From: an uncultured Ignavibacteria bacterium
GTDB lineage: Bacteria; Bacteroidota; Ignavibacteria; Kapaibacteriales; Kapaibacteriaceae
Reading direction: 5' to 3'
DNA length: 64,000 bases
Assembly: GCA_903939735.1 (NCBI GenBank)
Contig: CAJAIA010000001.1
Span: forward strand, 103,169 to 167,168
The position numbers and the translations under genes were made by a program. A model generated the notes under the pieces. It searched no databases. It saw only the letters and a list, made by a program, of their open reading frames with translations, and was not told where the DNA came from. Shown one piece after another: positions 46,601-54,432 of this stretch. Each line of letters starts with the position of its first letter. The first letter of the stretch is position 1.

Positions 46601-49329
46601 CGAATGTCGAGGCCAGGCGTCGCATTGAGTGATTTGCATACTGTTACGGTATCAAGACACAGCGGCACGTCAGTGTAGCGAATGTCAGTGCCGAACACAT
46701 CTCCAAGCACATCCTGATAGATCTGGCACAGCCCCTCATCTTCTGTTTCTCCCCCACCGACGTAAAGCGTCGTGCGATCAGCAGGAGCGTATGCTACAGT
46801 ATCGTGCTGTATGATCTTATCGATGACCGCATTGGCTTCGGCATCTGTCAGCACGGGAAATCGCGCGACAATCATCTCTGGAATGGCAACATCGTTGGGG
46901 TCATCAAGCAGACCGAACCAATAGTCGCTGCTTGGGCGTCCATATGTCGGCACGAGATCTGGTCGTACTGTCCGTCCACTACCACCCAACACGCCACGCA
47001 CATCCCAGGATGCACTGCCGAAGAGAATTGCATGTGTTGGATGCCGATCACTGCCACGTTTCCATACGTCAGCAAGAAATGCTCGCATCGATTCCGGAGA
47101 GTGTCGTCCAGCATCATACTCGGCAAAGATCGATTCCACATCGACAACACAAACCTTGACGTTCGATGCAGCAGCACGATATCGTGCCCAACGTTCCGCG
47201 GACGCACGAACAGCGCGGTTCGCGATAACAATCACATCGCATGCTCCGAGCGAATCACGACGTGCCTGCAAGTTCTCCAACATAGATGCTCGCACGTATG
47301 CCCGCTCAATGCCGCTACCAGCACCAACAACAACATACCGAGCACCGCTGTTAGGCATCTCACATTGCGCTGTTCGATAGCTGGACCATGCAGCGGGTAT
47401 CTCGATGAGAGCGCCAAGCGTATGCTCGCCTCCACGTTGGAAGAGTCGCGTCGAGTCGTTTGCACCTACCCACGTCCATAGCGAATCTGTCGGCACCACA
47501 GATACACCGCGACGGCTCAATGTCTGTGTAAGTCGTTGCGATGGCGAAGCACCCGCACAGATGATTGCAAGTACAGCATCTGCTGGGGTTGTATCGACAA
47601 CGTCTGCTGCGCTGTCGGCTGATTGTACTGCTCGGAAGACCAGACCGTTAGCTGTGGTAGTGCCGATGAAGAACCCTCGTGTAGCCGTCCATACGGCAGC
47701 GGTGTCATGTACCGCAATCGACGTCGTCCATGATGATGGAGAAGCATCCGTGATCCATGCTGCATTTGTTCGTGACGCACCGATACGAACACTCACATTC
47801 CTTTCCTGCGTACGTGCATGGCGAAGCGTCCACGAGGTTGTGTCGAGGACGAAGGCTCCAGCTTGGGGTACATTCGATAGCACTAGGCGCGAACCGGCAG
47901 AGGCAACATCAATCACGCCACGGAGTCGACCATGGGAAAGCACAGGTGCCGCCGCTCCAGAAACTTCGACGGCGTCGACGAGGATCTCGCTAAACCAATC
48001 TGGCCTGCCTTCGGCACCTGACACACCCGATGCATAGACCTGAAGTGTCTGCAAGCCAGCCGGTGCATTCTGTCCGCTCTGGACTACATCAAGCGCATAA
48101 CGAACATAGCCGTCGCCTTCAACACGTACAGATGGTCCACCATTGGAGCGAACATCGATACCGTGATCAGGTGACATAGACAGCACATTCGTCGACGAGA
48201 CAATATCGGCGCGAATGCGGAATGAATCACCTTCATAGGGTGTGAAGGGAACCATCAGACCCACGGACTGCTGAGCTCGGGCGTTGAGAGAATGCCAGTA
48301 AAAGCCCTCGAACAAACTCATTGGCGTAAGGAACGTCGAGTAGTCTTCGAACTGCCCACTTCCCGGATGGTAATATCCAGAGTCAACCTCGAAGCGCTCG
48401 TTGACACGCACGTGCGTGACATTCGAAACTGTGTTAAGAGTAGTGTCCTGGCGCACGATACGACGAATGTCACCATCAGTGCGACGCGTCACAAAGAACA
48501 CCGCCGTTGTATCTGCTAGGTCCAGCCAAGTTGTATCACCCGACGGATGGCGGCCGAGAAACATCAACGTATCGGCATCGCTGAACTTGCCATCACCATC
48601 GGTGTCGGCAAGATAGATTGGCTGCTGGACACCGCGATAGAACAGTCGAATCTGATCTAACTGTACACCACGCAGAGCAGGTTCGCGAGCGACGATCTCC
48701 GACGGTATAGCCTGTGCTATGCCATCACGCGTTGTCTCAAGACGAACGTGTGGTTGTGAAGGATCATACCACCGAGATGGATCGACGCCTCCTGCAACAA
48801 CATCGGTAGACTTCTTCGATCGCTGATCCCGAGCAGACCATGTTGGATTCAACACAGGTCCAGTCGTCGGCGGCACCACATATGCGCCACGAACAAGTGG
48901 ACGCGACCACGAGACACGAAGACGTAGCGTGTCGACACAATGAAGTTCACCATTCGGCACCGGGATGAACGGGTCGACCGTTACCATTGCCATGGGCACA
49001 CCGCCGTATGTTCCGCGTCGCTGTACGTGGGCACGGCTGCGAAGTGCTGCTGGCTCGATATCTAGGCGAAGATCTCCCTCGGAGGGCACGTAGCACCAGA
49101 AACGCAGCATGTCGGTATGGCGAAGCGTATCTGGGTTACGGATGGCAGCAGGATGACGTAACCGCACACCACGGCTGCCAGACATTACCACAGCACGAGC
49201 CCTCAGGCCGTCGATGCGCACTGACGCAGCTACCGGTGATGTGTCCCACCCTCCCGCTGCCGATGGCAAGGAGAGCAGTACGAGAGCTATGCCAATCTGA
49301 AGCAATCCGCGCATGAGGTGTTTCTGCAT
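43612..49329 (-). CDS. Giant gingipain-type (C25) protease with type IX secretion C-terminal domain
   Basis: A 1905-residue exported protein related to PorU and gingipains. A signal peptide (ends LLSLPSAAGG) precedes beta-rich N-terminal domains. The C25 caspase-like domain lies around residues 760-1000 with catalytic His925 (NYIGHGGTEVF) and Cys954 (STFSCLTGAF). A long region of Ig-like and CARDB-like beta domains follows. The last about 90 residues (VMPNPTSGAAVF ... SGLYAWRILV ... GTLLILR) form a type IX sorting/FlgD-like domain. PorU sortases are usually about 1100-1300 residues, so it may be either the sortase or a secreted substrate protease. Confidence 0.88.
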   Translation of the reverse strand: MQKHLMRGLLQIGIALVLLSLPSAAGGWDTSPVAASVRIDGLRARAVVMSGSRGVRLRHPAAIRNPDTLRHTDMLRFWCYVPSEGDLRLDIEPAALRSRAHVQRRGTYGGVPMAMVTVDPFIPVPNGELHCVDTLRLRVSWSRPLVRGAYVVPPTTGPVLNPTWSARDQRSKKSTDVVAGGVDPSRWYDPSQPHVRLETTRDGIAQAIPSEIVAREPALRGVQLDQIRLFYRGVQQPIYLADTDGDGKFSDADTLMFLGRHPSGDTTWLDLADTTAVFFVTRRTDGDIRRIVRQDTTLNTVSNVTHVRVNERFEVDSGYYHPGSGQFEDYSTFLTPMSLFEGFYWHSLNARAQQSVGLMVPFTPYEGDSFRIRADIVSSTNVLSMSPDHGIDVRSNGGPSVRVEGDGYVRYALDVVQSGQNAPAGLQTLQVYASGVSGAEGRPDWFSEILVDAVEVSGAAAPVLSHGRLRGVIDVASAGSRLVLSNVPQAGAFVLDTTSWTLRHARTQERNVSVRIGASRTNAAWITDASPSSWTTSIAVHDTAAVWTATRGFFIGTTTANGLVFRAVQSADSAADVVDTTPADAVLAIICAGASPSQRLTQTLSRRGVSVVPTDSLWTWVGANDSTRLFQRGGEHTLGALIEIPAAWSSYRTAQCEMPNSGARYVVVGAGSGIERAYVRASMLENLQARRDSLGACDVIVIANRAVRASAERWARYRAAASNVKVCVVDVESIFAEYDAGRHSPESMRAFLADVWKRGSDRHPTHAILFGSASWDVRGVLGGSGRTVRPDLVPTYGRPSSDYWFGLLDDPNDVAIPEMIVARFPVLTDAEANAVIDKIIQHDTVAYAPADRTTLYVGGGETEDEGLCQIYQDVLGDVFGTDIRYTDVPLCLDTVTVCKSLNATPGLDIRRYLASGVGMMNYIGHGGTEVFDIDGWDPQLLANARYPVMSTFSCLTGAFSNPTALCRNGQYLIEPSRGVVAAMGATGWQYKLVITQLHIDQHEVLRTTSIRDIGRLMYAMKRGFGEMGQQFAINATMQFNLLGDPFTRIRIDTVPELSITADRVVVTSPSGARQLQEDDRQANVAIRIWNEGLGSQMPLKVRVRRTYRGITDSSTVMLTDGVCRDALVTVVLDIVSKVGEHRIEVEVDPDRQYGDRRDDNIVRLSMQVFARSLLVLEPGEHQRITPNRLRARIIDVVSTPTMELRPTIAITRSKDTSAILMRSRPDEFTRSGSIVDWIPSVSLPASAGEHCWIAAWAVEPSGVSTAITWTPVTIREDADDDLRHLEVPVSRLIYATDSVRRDTVRERLLPATYTRALYVRSNGVMTADPDRDPILDIRMGDSVVLRSAFRTGLNIVTFRPSDTLPRRTRRYDTSPNPAPVSTHNGYARECITFLRDSIADHDRVIVAACEESFSRFVKDTLLRELREQLVRLGARFSDSLSIGSSYAFVGSRLSVSGLPLEAWKGLPTTGPATIDTTIRISYATAQIESPVLGPAAAWTAVTCQTSGDVRTQLIGLRSDQTEDVLDTTTTWRPTSAMADIVGVKYRWTLRSGEDEPSVGAVTAIATPLPQWIIEPEAISITPERVVRGDTSIVVVTVRNARTTEDAPGAGLSCDIVDASTMLPQPLTVASVGELGPDERALVEIPVPTAPLPQAAIVRATLKLGAAERQRYAVRDRSERAIELVRDTLPPGIEAYVSGRRVGDNDKVPSAAQFEIRITDNARLPISDPENVVVFVNGIRIRATSAAGYQFLPTDSAQILYPGSDVRAIVRFDFTLEAGENLLIVRATDAFQNSDTLEVSLFPVEDVIVDQAVVMPNPTSGAAVFRADVIANDPTLEGRLVISDLQGRIVSTRTASVSSSQIVLPWDGRSDQQQSLASGLYAWRILVQTPSGSVLKTVSGTLLILR

Positions 49330-49345
49330 GTGCCAGAAAATAACA

Positions 49346-49374
49346 ACGCCGTGGTACTTGACGTACCACGGCGT
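49346..49374 (-). terminator. Rho-independent terminator of the 447-residue membrane protein gene
   Basis: ACGCCGTGGTAC, a 5-base loop and GTACCACGGCGT form a perfect 12-bp stem, followed on the minus strand by TGTTATTTTC. It starts 28 bases after the stop codon of the upstream gene and separates it from the protease gene. Confidence 0.8.
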
Positions 49375-49402
49375 ATGGACATTGCTATTCGGATGAAGTT
49401 AC

Positions 49403-50746
49403 TTAGCTGTTCGTATTCTTTCCTGGGAACGCTTCGCGCATCGCAACGATGATCTTCTCAGCGACCTTGTCAGAAACAACACGCTTGACATTATCGTCGC
49501 TGGCAAGTGCGTCAGCAATTGCGAGCTCGACCTTCTTCTTGATGATTTCAGATGTTTCACCAACGAGGGCGCTGGCCATCTGGTGCATGTCTTGTGATAC
49601 GTCCTTCATCGTCTCAAGCTGAAGCTTTGCTGCGTCTTCCATCTTCTTCATGAGCTTGTCAACGCGCTCTTCTTCACCAGTGTAGATGAGACCGAAGGCG
49701 AGAAGTGCAAGAAGGGAACCTTCGAGCGAAATAGCCGCAAGAATGAGCGATGGCTTTGTAGCAGGGATAAACTTCAGACCGCGGATACCGATGATCACGA
49801 TAAGGATGGCAGCACCGAAGTACGCCAGACCCGTCACGTTGTTCGAATACTTTTCCGTGAAGTGGTGAGCCATGTACAGGCGCAGACCACCAAAGAACTT
49901 ACCACGATTGCCAGACCAAACGAGTCCGGCTGTTGTGTCGATGATTTCATTTACTACGAAATCAGAGAAGAACTCTTGAATACGGATGAAGAGAACTTCC
50001 TTACGGAACTCAGCAAGATTCACGTCATTTGTGAACACGTCCTCGAAGCGAACGACACGACGACCATTATTGCGATCGGTGTCCTGCATTGTGCGATCCC
50101 AGACAACCTTGAATGAGCTGCGAACCTGATGCGCCTCGAGCTCCATGAGCTGCTTGTCCGGCATGACGAGGAGATCGACGATTTCATCAGAGAAACCAGT
50201 CTGGAGACGGATCTTCGTCTTCGTATGGTGGATTTCGCGGTCAACCTTTTGTGCCATATAGCCAATCGAGCTTGGCATAAAGAATGTCACGAAGATTGCC
50301 AGTGCAAAGCCCAACACCAACGAGAGGATCGTAAAGCCCTGTGCTGGCTCGAGAATGATAGCAGCCTCACCGAGACCGCCTTCACCGTTCGCCTTCACTA
50401 CCCACTCGCCCGCACCCTTCGAGTAACCAGCAACGGCCTCAGAGCGCTCGGCGTGTGAGAAATCGAAGATGTAGTCCGTCTTGATGTATTCCTTGAGGTT
50501 CTCAGCACCAGCCGGAACAGGCTTGGTGGTGTCCTTCATCACAGCAAAGACGCCCGGAACCACTTCCTTGAAGGACTGGTTTTCCTTCTCATCGTGAGGA
50601 TGGAACAGGGAAAGCACGGCTCCTTCTACGCCACGTGGGATCACGAGCGTATAAAAACCGAATGAAAAGACCGCTACAAGTGCAAGAAGAAGCAGGGTAT
50701 GCTGCATACCTGCCTTAGGTGCGGCTCCATGTTCGTTTGCTGACAT
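49403..50746 (-). CDS. Unrecognised four-helix membrane protein with helical cytoplasmic tail
   Basis: I do not recognise this 447-residue protein. Hydrophobic helices lie at about 15-36, 138-157, 304-322 and 333-354. A loop of about 100 residues separates helices 1 and 2, a charged domain of about 145 residues separates 2 and 3 (with DRNNGRRVVRFEDVFTNDVN), and residues 355-447 are a charged, heptad-like helical tail (RVDKLMKKMEDAAKLQLETM, later IIKKKVELAIADAL). Even helix number places both ends on one side. AGGAG lies 8 bases before the start. It is flanked by its own promoter-like box and terminator, so it stands alone. Confidence 0.85.
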   Translation of the reverse strand: MSANEHGAAPKAGMQHTLLLLALVAVFSFGFYTLVIPRGVEGAVLSLFHPHDEKENQSFKEVVPGVFAVMKDTTKPVPAGAENLKEYIKTDYIFDFSHAERSEAVAGYSKGAGEWVVKANGEGGLGEAAIILEPAQGFTILSLVLGFALAIFVTFFMPSSIGYMAQKVDREIHHTKTKIRLQTGFSDEIVDLLVMPDKQLMELEAHQVRSSFKVVWDRTMQDTDRNNGRRVVRFEDVFTNDVNLAEFRKEVLFIRIQEFFSDFVVNEIIDTTAGLVWSGNRGKFFGGLRLYMAHHFTEKYSNNVTGLAYFGAAILIVIIGIRGLKFIPATKPSLILAAISLEGSLLALLAFGLIYTGEEERVDKLMKKMEDAAKLQLETMKDVSQDMHQMASALVGETSEIIKKKVELAIADALASDDNVKRVVSDKVAEKIIVAMREAFPGKNTNS

Positions 50747-50893
50747 GTACGTACTCCTAACCCGTTGAAGAACTTTTCTTTATGCTGCGCTGACACAGAA
50801 GCCCCCCGATTGTGGCTCGCCGTTAAGAACCCGGTCGTGCTCAATTGGTTTCCCCTGAACCACCGAATATACAAAAGAGGTCTATCAGAATGA

Positions 50894-50901
50894 CAAAAAT
50901 A
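50894..50901 (-). promoter_or_regulatory. Putative -7 box TATTTTTG for the 447-residue membrane protein
   Basis: A perfect TAnnTTTG match on the minus strand, giving a leader of about 140 bases, the longest inferred here. It faces away from the lat promoter 54 bases to the right. Confidence 0.45.
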
Positions 50902-50954
50902 ACCCTTTACGAGACCGTGAGACCCTCCGGTATCACCTAACCCGACTTCCGAGC

Positions 50955-50962
50955 TAACTTTG
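50955..50962 (+). promoter_or_regulatory. Putative -7 box TAACTTTG for lysine 6-aminotransferase
   Basis: A perfect TAnnTTTG match ending only five bases before the ATG. Transcription from it would begin at or within a base or two of the start codon, implying a leaderless mRNA. Confidence 0.5.
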
Positions 50963-50967
50963 CAGCT

Positions 50968-52305
50968 ATGGATAATGCCTCATCATATACCCCCCGCTTC
51001 CCCGTCGGACCGAATGAGGTGCTGCCTACATTGCGCCAGCACATGCTCGTCGACGGCTTTGATCACGTTCTAGACCTCGAGCGCTCCCACGGAGCTTGGA
51101 TGGTCGAAGCTCGCTCCGGCAAGGAGTACCTCGACTTCTTCACCTGCATCGCGTCGATGCCAATCGGCATGAACCATCCGAAGATGACCGACCCACGGTT
51201 TATCGAGTATATCGGACATGCTGCATTGAACAAGCCGTCAAACTCCGATATCTACTGTTCGGAGATGGCAGCGTTTGTAAAGACGTTCTTTGCACTGGCC
51301 GTGCCGGCTCATTTTCGCTACGCCTTCTTCATCGACGGTGGCACGTTGGCAGTTGAAAATGCGATCAAGACGGCAATGGACTGGAAGGTTCGCCGAAACC
51401 AAGCCAAGGGTATTCATGGCGAAAAGGGGCATCAGATTATCCACTTTGAGCTGGCCTTCCATGGCCGCTCGGGATATTGCATGTCCCTGACCAACACCGA
51501 CCCAACAAAGGTCGCGTTGTGGCCACGGTTCGAATGGCCCCGTATCACACCACCATTCCTGACATTCCCTGTCACAGAGGATGTGCTTGCGGCGACCATC
51601 AAGAAGGAAGAGCTTGCGGTGGCTCAAATCAAGCGTGCCTTCACAGAGAATCCAGATGACATTGCCGCAATTATCATTGAGCCGATTCAAGGCGAGGGTG
51701 GCGACAATCATTTCCGTCCGGAGTTCCTCAAGCAGCTTCGTACGCTGTGTGATGAGAACGAAGCTCTCCTCATCTTCGACGAAGTCCAGACGGGTGTCGG
51801 CATCACCGGCAACTGGTGGGCACATCAAGGCCTTGGCGTCGAACCAGATATTATGTCGTTCGGCAAGAAGATGCAGGTCTGCGGTATCCTCGCGGGTCCT
51901 CGCGTAGACGATGTTCCGGAAAACGTGTTCCACACATCGAGCCGAATTAACTCCACATGGGGTGGCTCTCTTGTTGACATGGTTCGGGTAACAAAGTACC
52001 TGGAGATCATCGAGGAAGAGAACCTCGTGCACAACGCAGATGTTGTCGGACAGTACTTGCGTTCAAAGCTGTCGGACCTAGCACTGGCATCGAACCATGC
52101 GATTTCGAATGTACGCGGCATGGGATTGTTCTGCGCCTTCGACATGCAGTCCAAGGAACAACGCAATGAATTCCTCAAGAAGGCCTACGACAACGGACTG
52201 CTGCTCGTCGGTAGCGGTAATCACTCAGTACGGTTCCGTCCACCACTGAATCTTACAACGCAGCTCGTGGACCGTGGCATGGAGCTCATCGCCTCGTCAC
52301 TCTGA
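50968..52305 (+). CDS. lat: L-lysine 6-aminotransferase
   Basis: A PLP enzyme moving the epsilon-amino group of lysine to 2-oxoglutarate, giving aminoadipate semialdehyde. The class III aminotransferase fold is clear: FFIDGGTLAVENAIKTAMDW, ELAFHGRSGY, LLIFDEVQTGVG and PLP-binding Lys300 in MSFGKKMQVCG, the same number as in the Mycobacterium tuberculosis enzyme. FTCIASMPIGMNHPKM near the N-terminus is typical of the lysine-specific group. It is monocistronic; no dehydrogenase that would finish lysine breakdown is nearby. Confidence 0.93.
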   Translation: MDNASSYTPRFPVGPNEVLPTLRQHMLVDGFDHVLDLERSHGAWMVEARSGKEYLDFFTCIASMPIGMNHPKMTDPRFIEYIGHAALNKPSNSDIYCSEMAAFVKTFFALAVPAHFRYAFFIDGGTLAVENAIKTAMDWKVRRNQAKGIHGEKGHQIIHFELAFHGRSGYCMSLTNTDPTKVALWPRFEWPRITPPFLTFPVTEDVLAATIKKEELAVAQIKRAFTENPDDIAAIIIEPIQGEGGDNHFRPEFLKQLRTLCDENEALLIFDEVQTGVGITGNWWAHQGLGVEPDIMSFGKKMQVCGILAGPRVDDVPENVFHTSSRINSTWGGSLVDMVRVTKYLEIIEEENLVHNADVVGQYLRSKLSDLALASNHAISNVRGMGLFCAFDMQSKEQRNEFLKKAYDNGLLLVGSGNHSVRFRPPLNLTTQLVDRGMELIASSL

Positions 52306-52331
52306 TTGCCTCGTGCAGTTCGTAGGGCGAC

Positions 52332-53345
52332 CTACGCAAGCTGCGCAACGGCTGCAGCAACTACATCGTGATACACATCGGCAAGGGGGCGTGCAGGAAT
52401 GCGCGCCCCTGCTGCATAGATATGTCCCCCACCTCCATAACGAGCCGCTAGGTCTCGCACAGTGACGTCGCCTTTTGAGCGGAACGAGCACTTTACTTCT
52501 GTGGCAAGTTCGATGATGAGGATGCCCATATCGACGCCGGCAAGTGCCAGTGTGTGGTGAACAAAGCCTTCTGTGTCGTCGGTAGTGCAGCCGTATTCCT
52601 CCAGCGTTGCGCTGCGCAACACCATCACGCACAATCGTCCATTACTGTGGAGTTCCATGCTCCGCAGCGCCTCACCGAGGAGTCGTGCACGCAACACAGA
52701 GCCCTGATTCATGACGAGTTCAAACGAACGAACTGGATCAGCCCCTTGATCCACTAGGTTGGCCACGATACGGTGGACTGCTGCCGTCGTTCGTGGAAAT
52801 CGAAACGACCCTGTATCGGTCATGATGCCTGTATAGAGACACATCGCCATTGAAGCATGCCGGACCTCTGCTGCCTCTGCGATCTCCGCAACCATGGTGC
52901 ATGTACTACATGCCTCGGTATCAATCCATGCTACGTGGGCAAAATCTTCCGGATGGGTGTGGTGATCAATGTTCATCACCGTGGCGGCGCTTCGTGCGAT
53001 TGCCTGCCCCAGCGCACCAAGGCGTGATCGAGCGTTGAGGTCGAGTACGATAACACAGGTTGCATCTTCGATTACCGAATCATGTGCATCAGTGTACGTC
53101 TCGAGGTGCTCCGCACCATCAAACCAGCGCAAATTATCTGGTGCTGGCGTAGGAAGGATAACCCGAGATGCGATACCGAGCGCGTCGAGCAAGTGCCGCA
53201 TCCCGAGCGCTGAGCCAATTGCGTCGCCATCGGGATTTGCGTGTGTTGTAATCACACACGCGCGGTGTTGCTGAATTGCTGTCAAGACACGCAATGCGTT
53301 GTTCGTTGATGGCGTAGAGATATCTTCGCAGGATGAAGTGGACAT
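52332..53345 (-). CDS. nrnA: DHH/DHHA1 phosphoesterase (NrnA-like oligoribonuclease/pAp phosphatase)
   Basis: Degrades very short RNAs and 3'-phosphoadenosine 5'-phosphate in related bacteria. The 337 residues contain THANPDGDAIGS (His35, Asp39, Asp41), the DHH motif MNIDHHTHP (127-129) and the DHHA1-domain loop YGGGGHIYAAGAR near the C-terminus. The chosen ATG at 53345 makes its 5' end overlap the 5' end of the divergent PASTA gene by 13 bases; a TTG about 18 codons downstream is an alternative start. Confidence 0.9.
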   Translation of the reverse strand: MSTSSCEDISTPSTNNALRVLTAIQQHRACVITTHANPDGDAIGSALGMRHLLDALGIASRVILPTPAPDNLRWFDGAEHLETYTDAHDSVIEDATCVIVLDLNARSRLGALGQAIARSAATVMNIDHHTHPEDFAHVAWIDTEACSTCTMVAEIAEAAEVRHASMAMCLYTGIMTDTGSFRFPRTTAAVHRIVANLVDQGADPVRSFELVMNQGSVLRARLLGEALRSMELHSNGRLCVMVLRSATLEEYGCTTDDTEGFVHHTLALAGVDMGILIIELATEVKCSFRSKGDVTVRDLAARYGGGGHIYAAGARIPARPLADVYHDVVAAAVAQLA

Positions 53346-54055
53346 GGCGCAAAATAGGGGTACTCGCTCTGGCAAGCATTGTGGTGATCACAATACTTGT
53401 TGCGGTGATCGATAAACTGGTGCTCCCGTTTGTTGTGTCAATGACTGACACCGTGCATGTTCCAGCGATTGTTGGACGTGATCGGGCATCGGCAGAAGTC
53501 TTGCTGCGCGACGCCGGCCTTGTGGTGATGGAGCCTCGCGAGCAATTCAGCGCAACAGTTGCTGCGGGCACAGTGATGTCCCAGCTCCCCTATGCCGGAG
53601 CGACCGTCAAAGAAGGGCGCCGTATCTACATCACAGTGAGCAAGGGTGTTGAAACGCTCTCCATGCCATCGCTGTATGGAGCTACGATGCGCGACGCACG
53701 CCTGAGACTTATGCGTCTTGGATTACAGACTGGTGACATGAGTTACGATACGAGTGGCTCGGTGCCGGCCGGCCGTATTCTGCGCCAGAGCGTTCCCGTA
53801 GGATCATCAGTTGCAAGCGGTACGACTGTCAATCTCGTGATCTCTCGAGGCACAACAATGGTACGTGTACCGTTGTTGGTCAGTCTCACACTCGAGGAAG
53901 CCGAGCAACTACTACGCGACGTCGGACTCGTACCTGGCGCAATGACAGCCATTCCGTCGTCGGCGTTTCAGGCGGGTACGATCATGCACCAGGATCCACC
54001 GGCAGACAGCCTGGTGGTTGTTGGTAGCACTGTCACGTTTGTGACTGCGAAGTAA
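53333..54055 (+). CDS. Membrane-anchored PASTA-repeat protein
   Basis: A 240-residue protein with one N-terminal helix (about 7-30, after MKWTWRK) and three PASTA repeats (about 36-104, 105-173 and 174-240). Each has the VP...G..A...L...GL core and ends in a G(T/R).V/I...V(S/T) strand. PASTA domains bind peptidoglycan or muropeptides and usually sit on Ser/Thr kinases or penicillin-binding proteins. Here they stand alone, as is common in Bacteroidota. No kinase is adjacent. Confidence 0.9.
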   Translation: MKWTWRKIGVLALASIVVITILVAVIDKLVLPFVVSMTDTVHVPAIVGRDRASAEVLLRDAGLVVMEPREQFSATVAAGTVMSQLPYAGATVKEGRRIYITVSKGVETLSMPSLYGATMRDARLRLMRLGLQTGDMSYDTSGSVPAGRILRQSVPVGSSVASGTTVNLVISRGTTMVRVPLLVSLTLEEAEQLLRDVGLVPGAMTAIPSSAFQAGTIMHQDPPADSLVVVGSTVTFVTAK

Positions 54056-54081
54056 CCGGCAAACACGTCTGCAGGGCAGCG

Positions 54082-54432
54082 TCAATCAATATCATTTGAG
54101 CGCACCCACACGCCCCCTTCCACCTCACGCACCGCGTAGACGCGCAGTCCGCCGCCACCATTAACATTGTCGCCCGTCGCTAGATCGAAGCGCCAGGCAT
54201 GCATTGGGCACGTGATGGTACCATTGTCGACGATGCCGTCATAGAGGCAGGCAATACGCTTGTGCGGACACACATTTGTCACAGCGCGGACCGTGCCCTG
54301 CACGCGGAACAAGGCAAGATCATGCTCGATGTCGATTTCGACACGGAAGCCTTGGCGTTCTGAGACGTCGACAGTGCGAGCTATCTGCGTCCATTCTTCA
54401 CCATCAAACGTCGTTCTTCGGCGGTCGGTCAT
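54082..54432 (-). CDS. Rieske-type [2Fe-2S] ferredoxin protein
   Basis: A 116-residue single-domain Rieske protein. The cluster ligands are Cys55 and His57 (CPH) and Cys75 and His78 (CPMH), followed by AWRFDLATGD. It lacks a membrane helix, so it is a soluble electron carrier like those serving dioxygenases or nitrite reductases. The ATG at 54432 overlaps the stop of the hydrolase gene upstream (ATGA); the longer frame is spurious. Partner enzyme unknown. Confidence 0.88.
   Translation of the reverse strand: MTDRRRTTFDGEEWTQIARTVDVSERQGFRVEIDIEHDLALFRVQGTVRAVTNVCPHKRIACLYDGIVDNGTITCPMHAWRFDLATGDNVNGGGGLRVYAVREVEGGVWVRSNDID

Noticed and set aside
51238-52032. 264-residue minus-strand frame inside lat
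   Set aside because: Antisense to conserved aminotransferase motifs; no ribosome-binding site.
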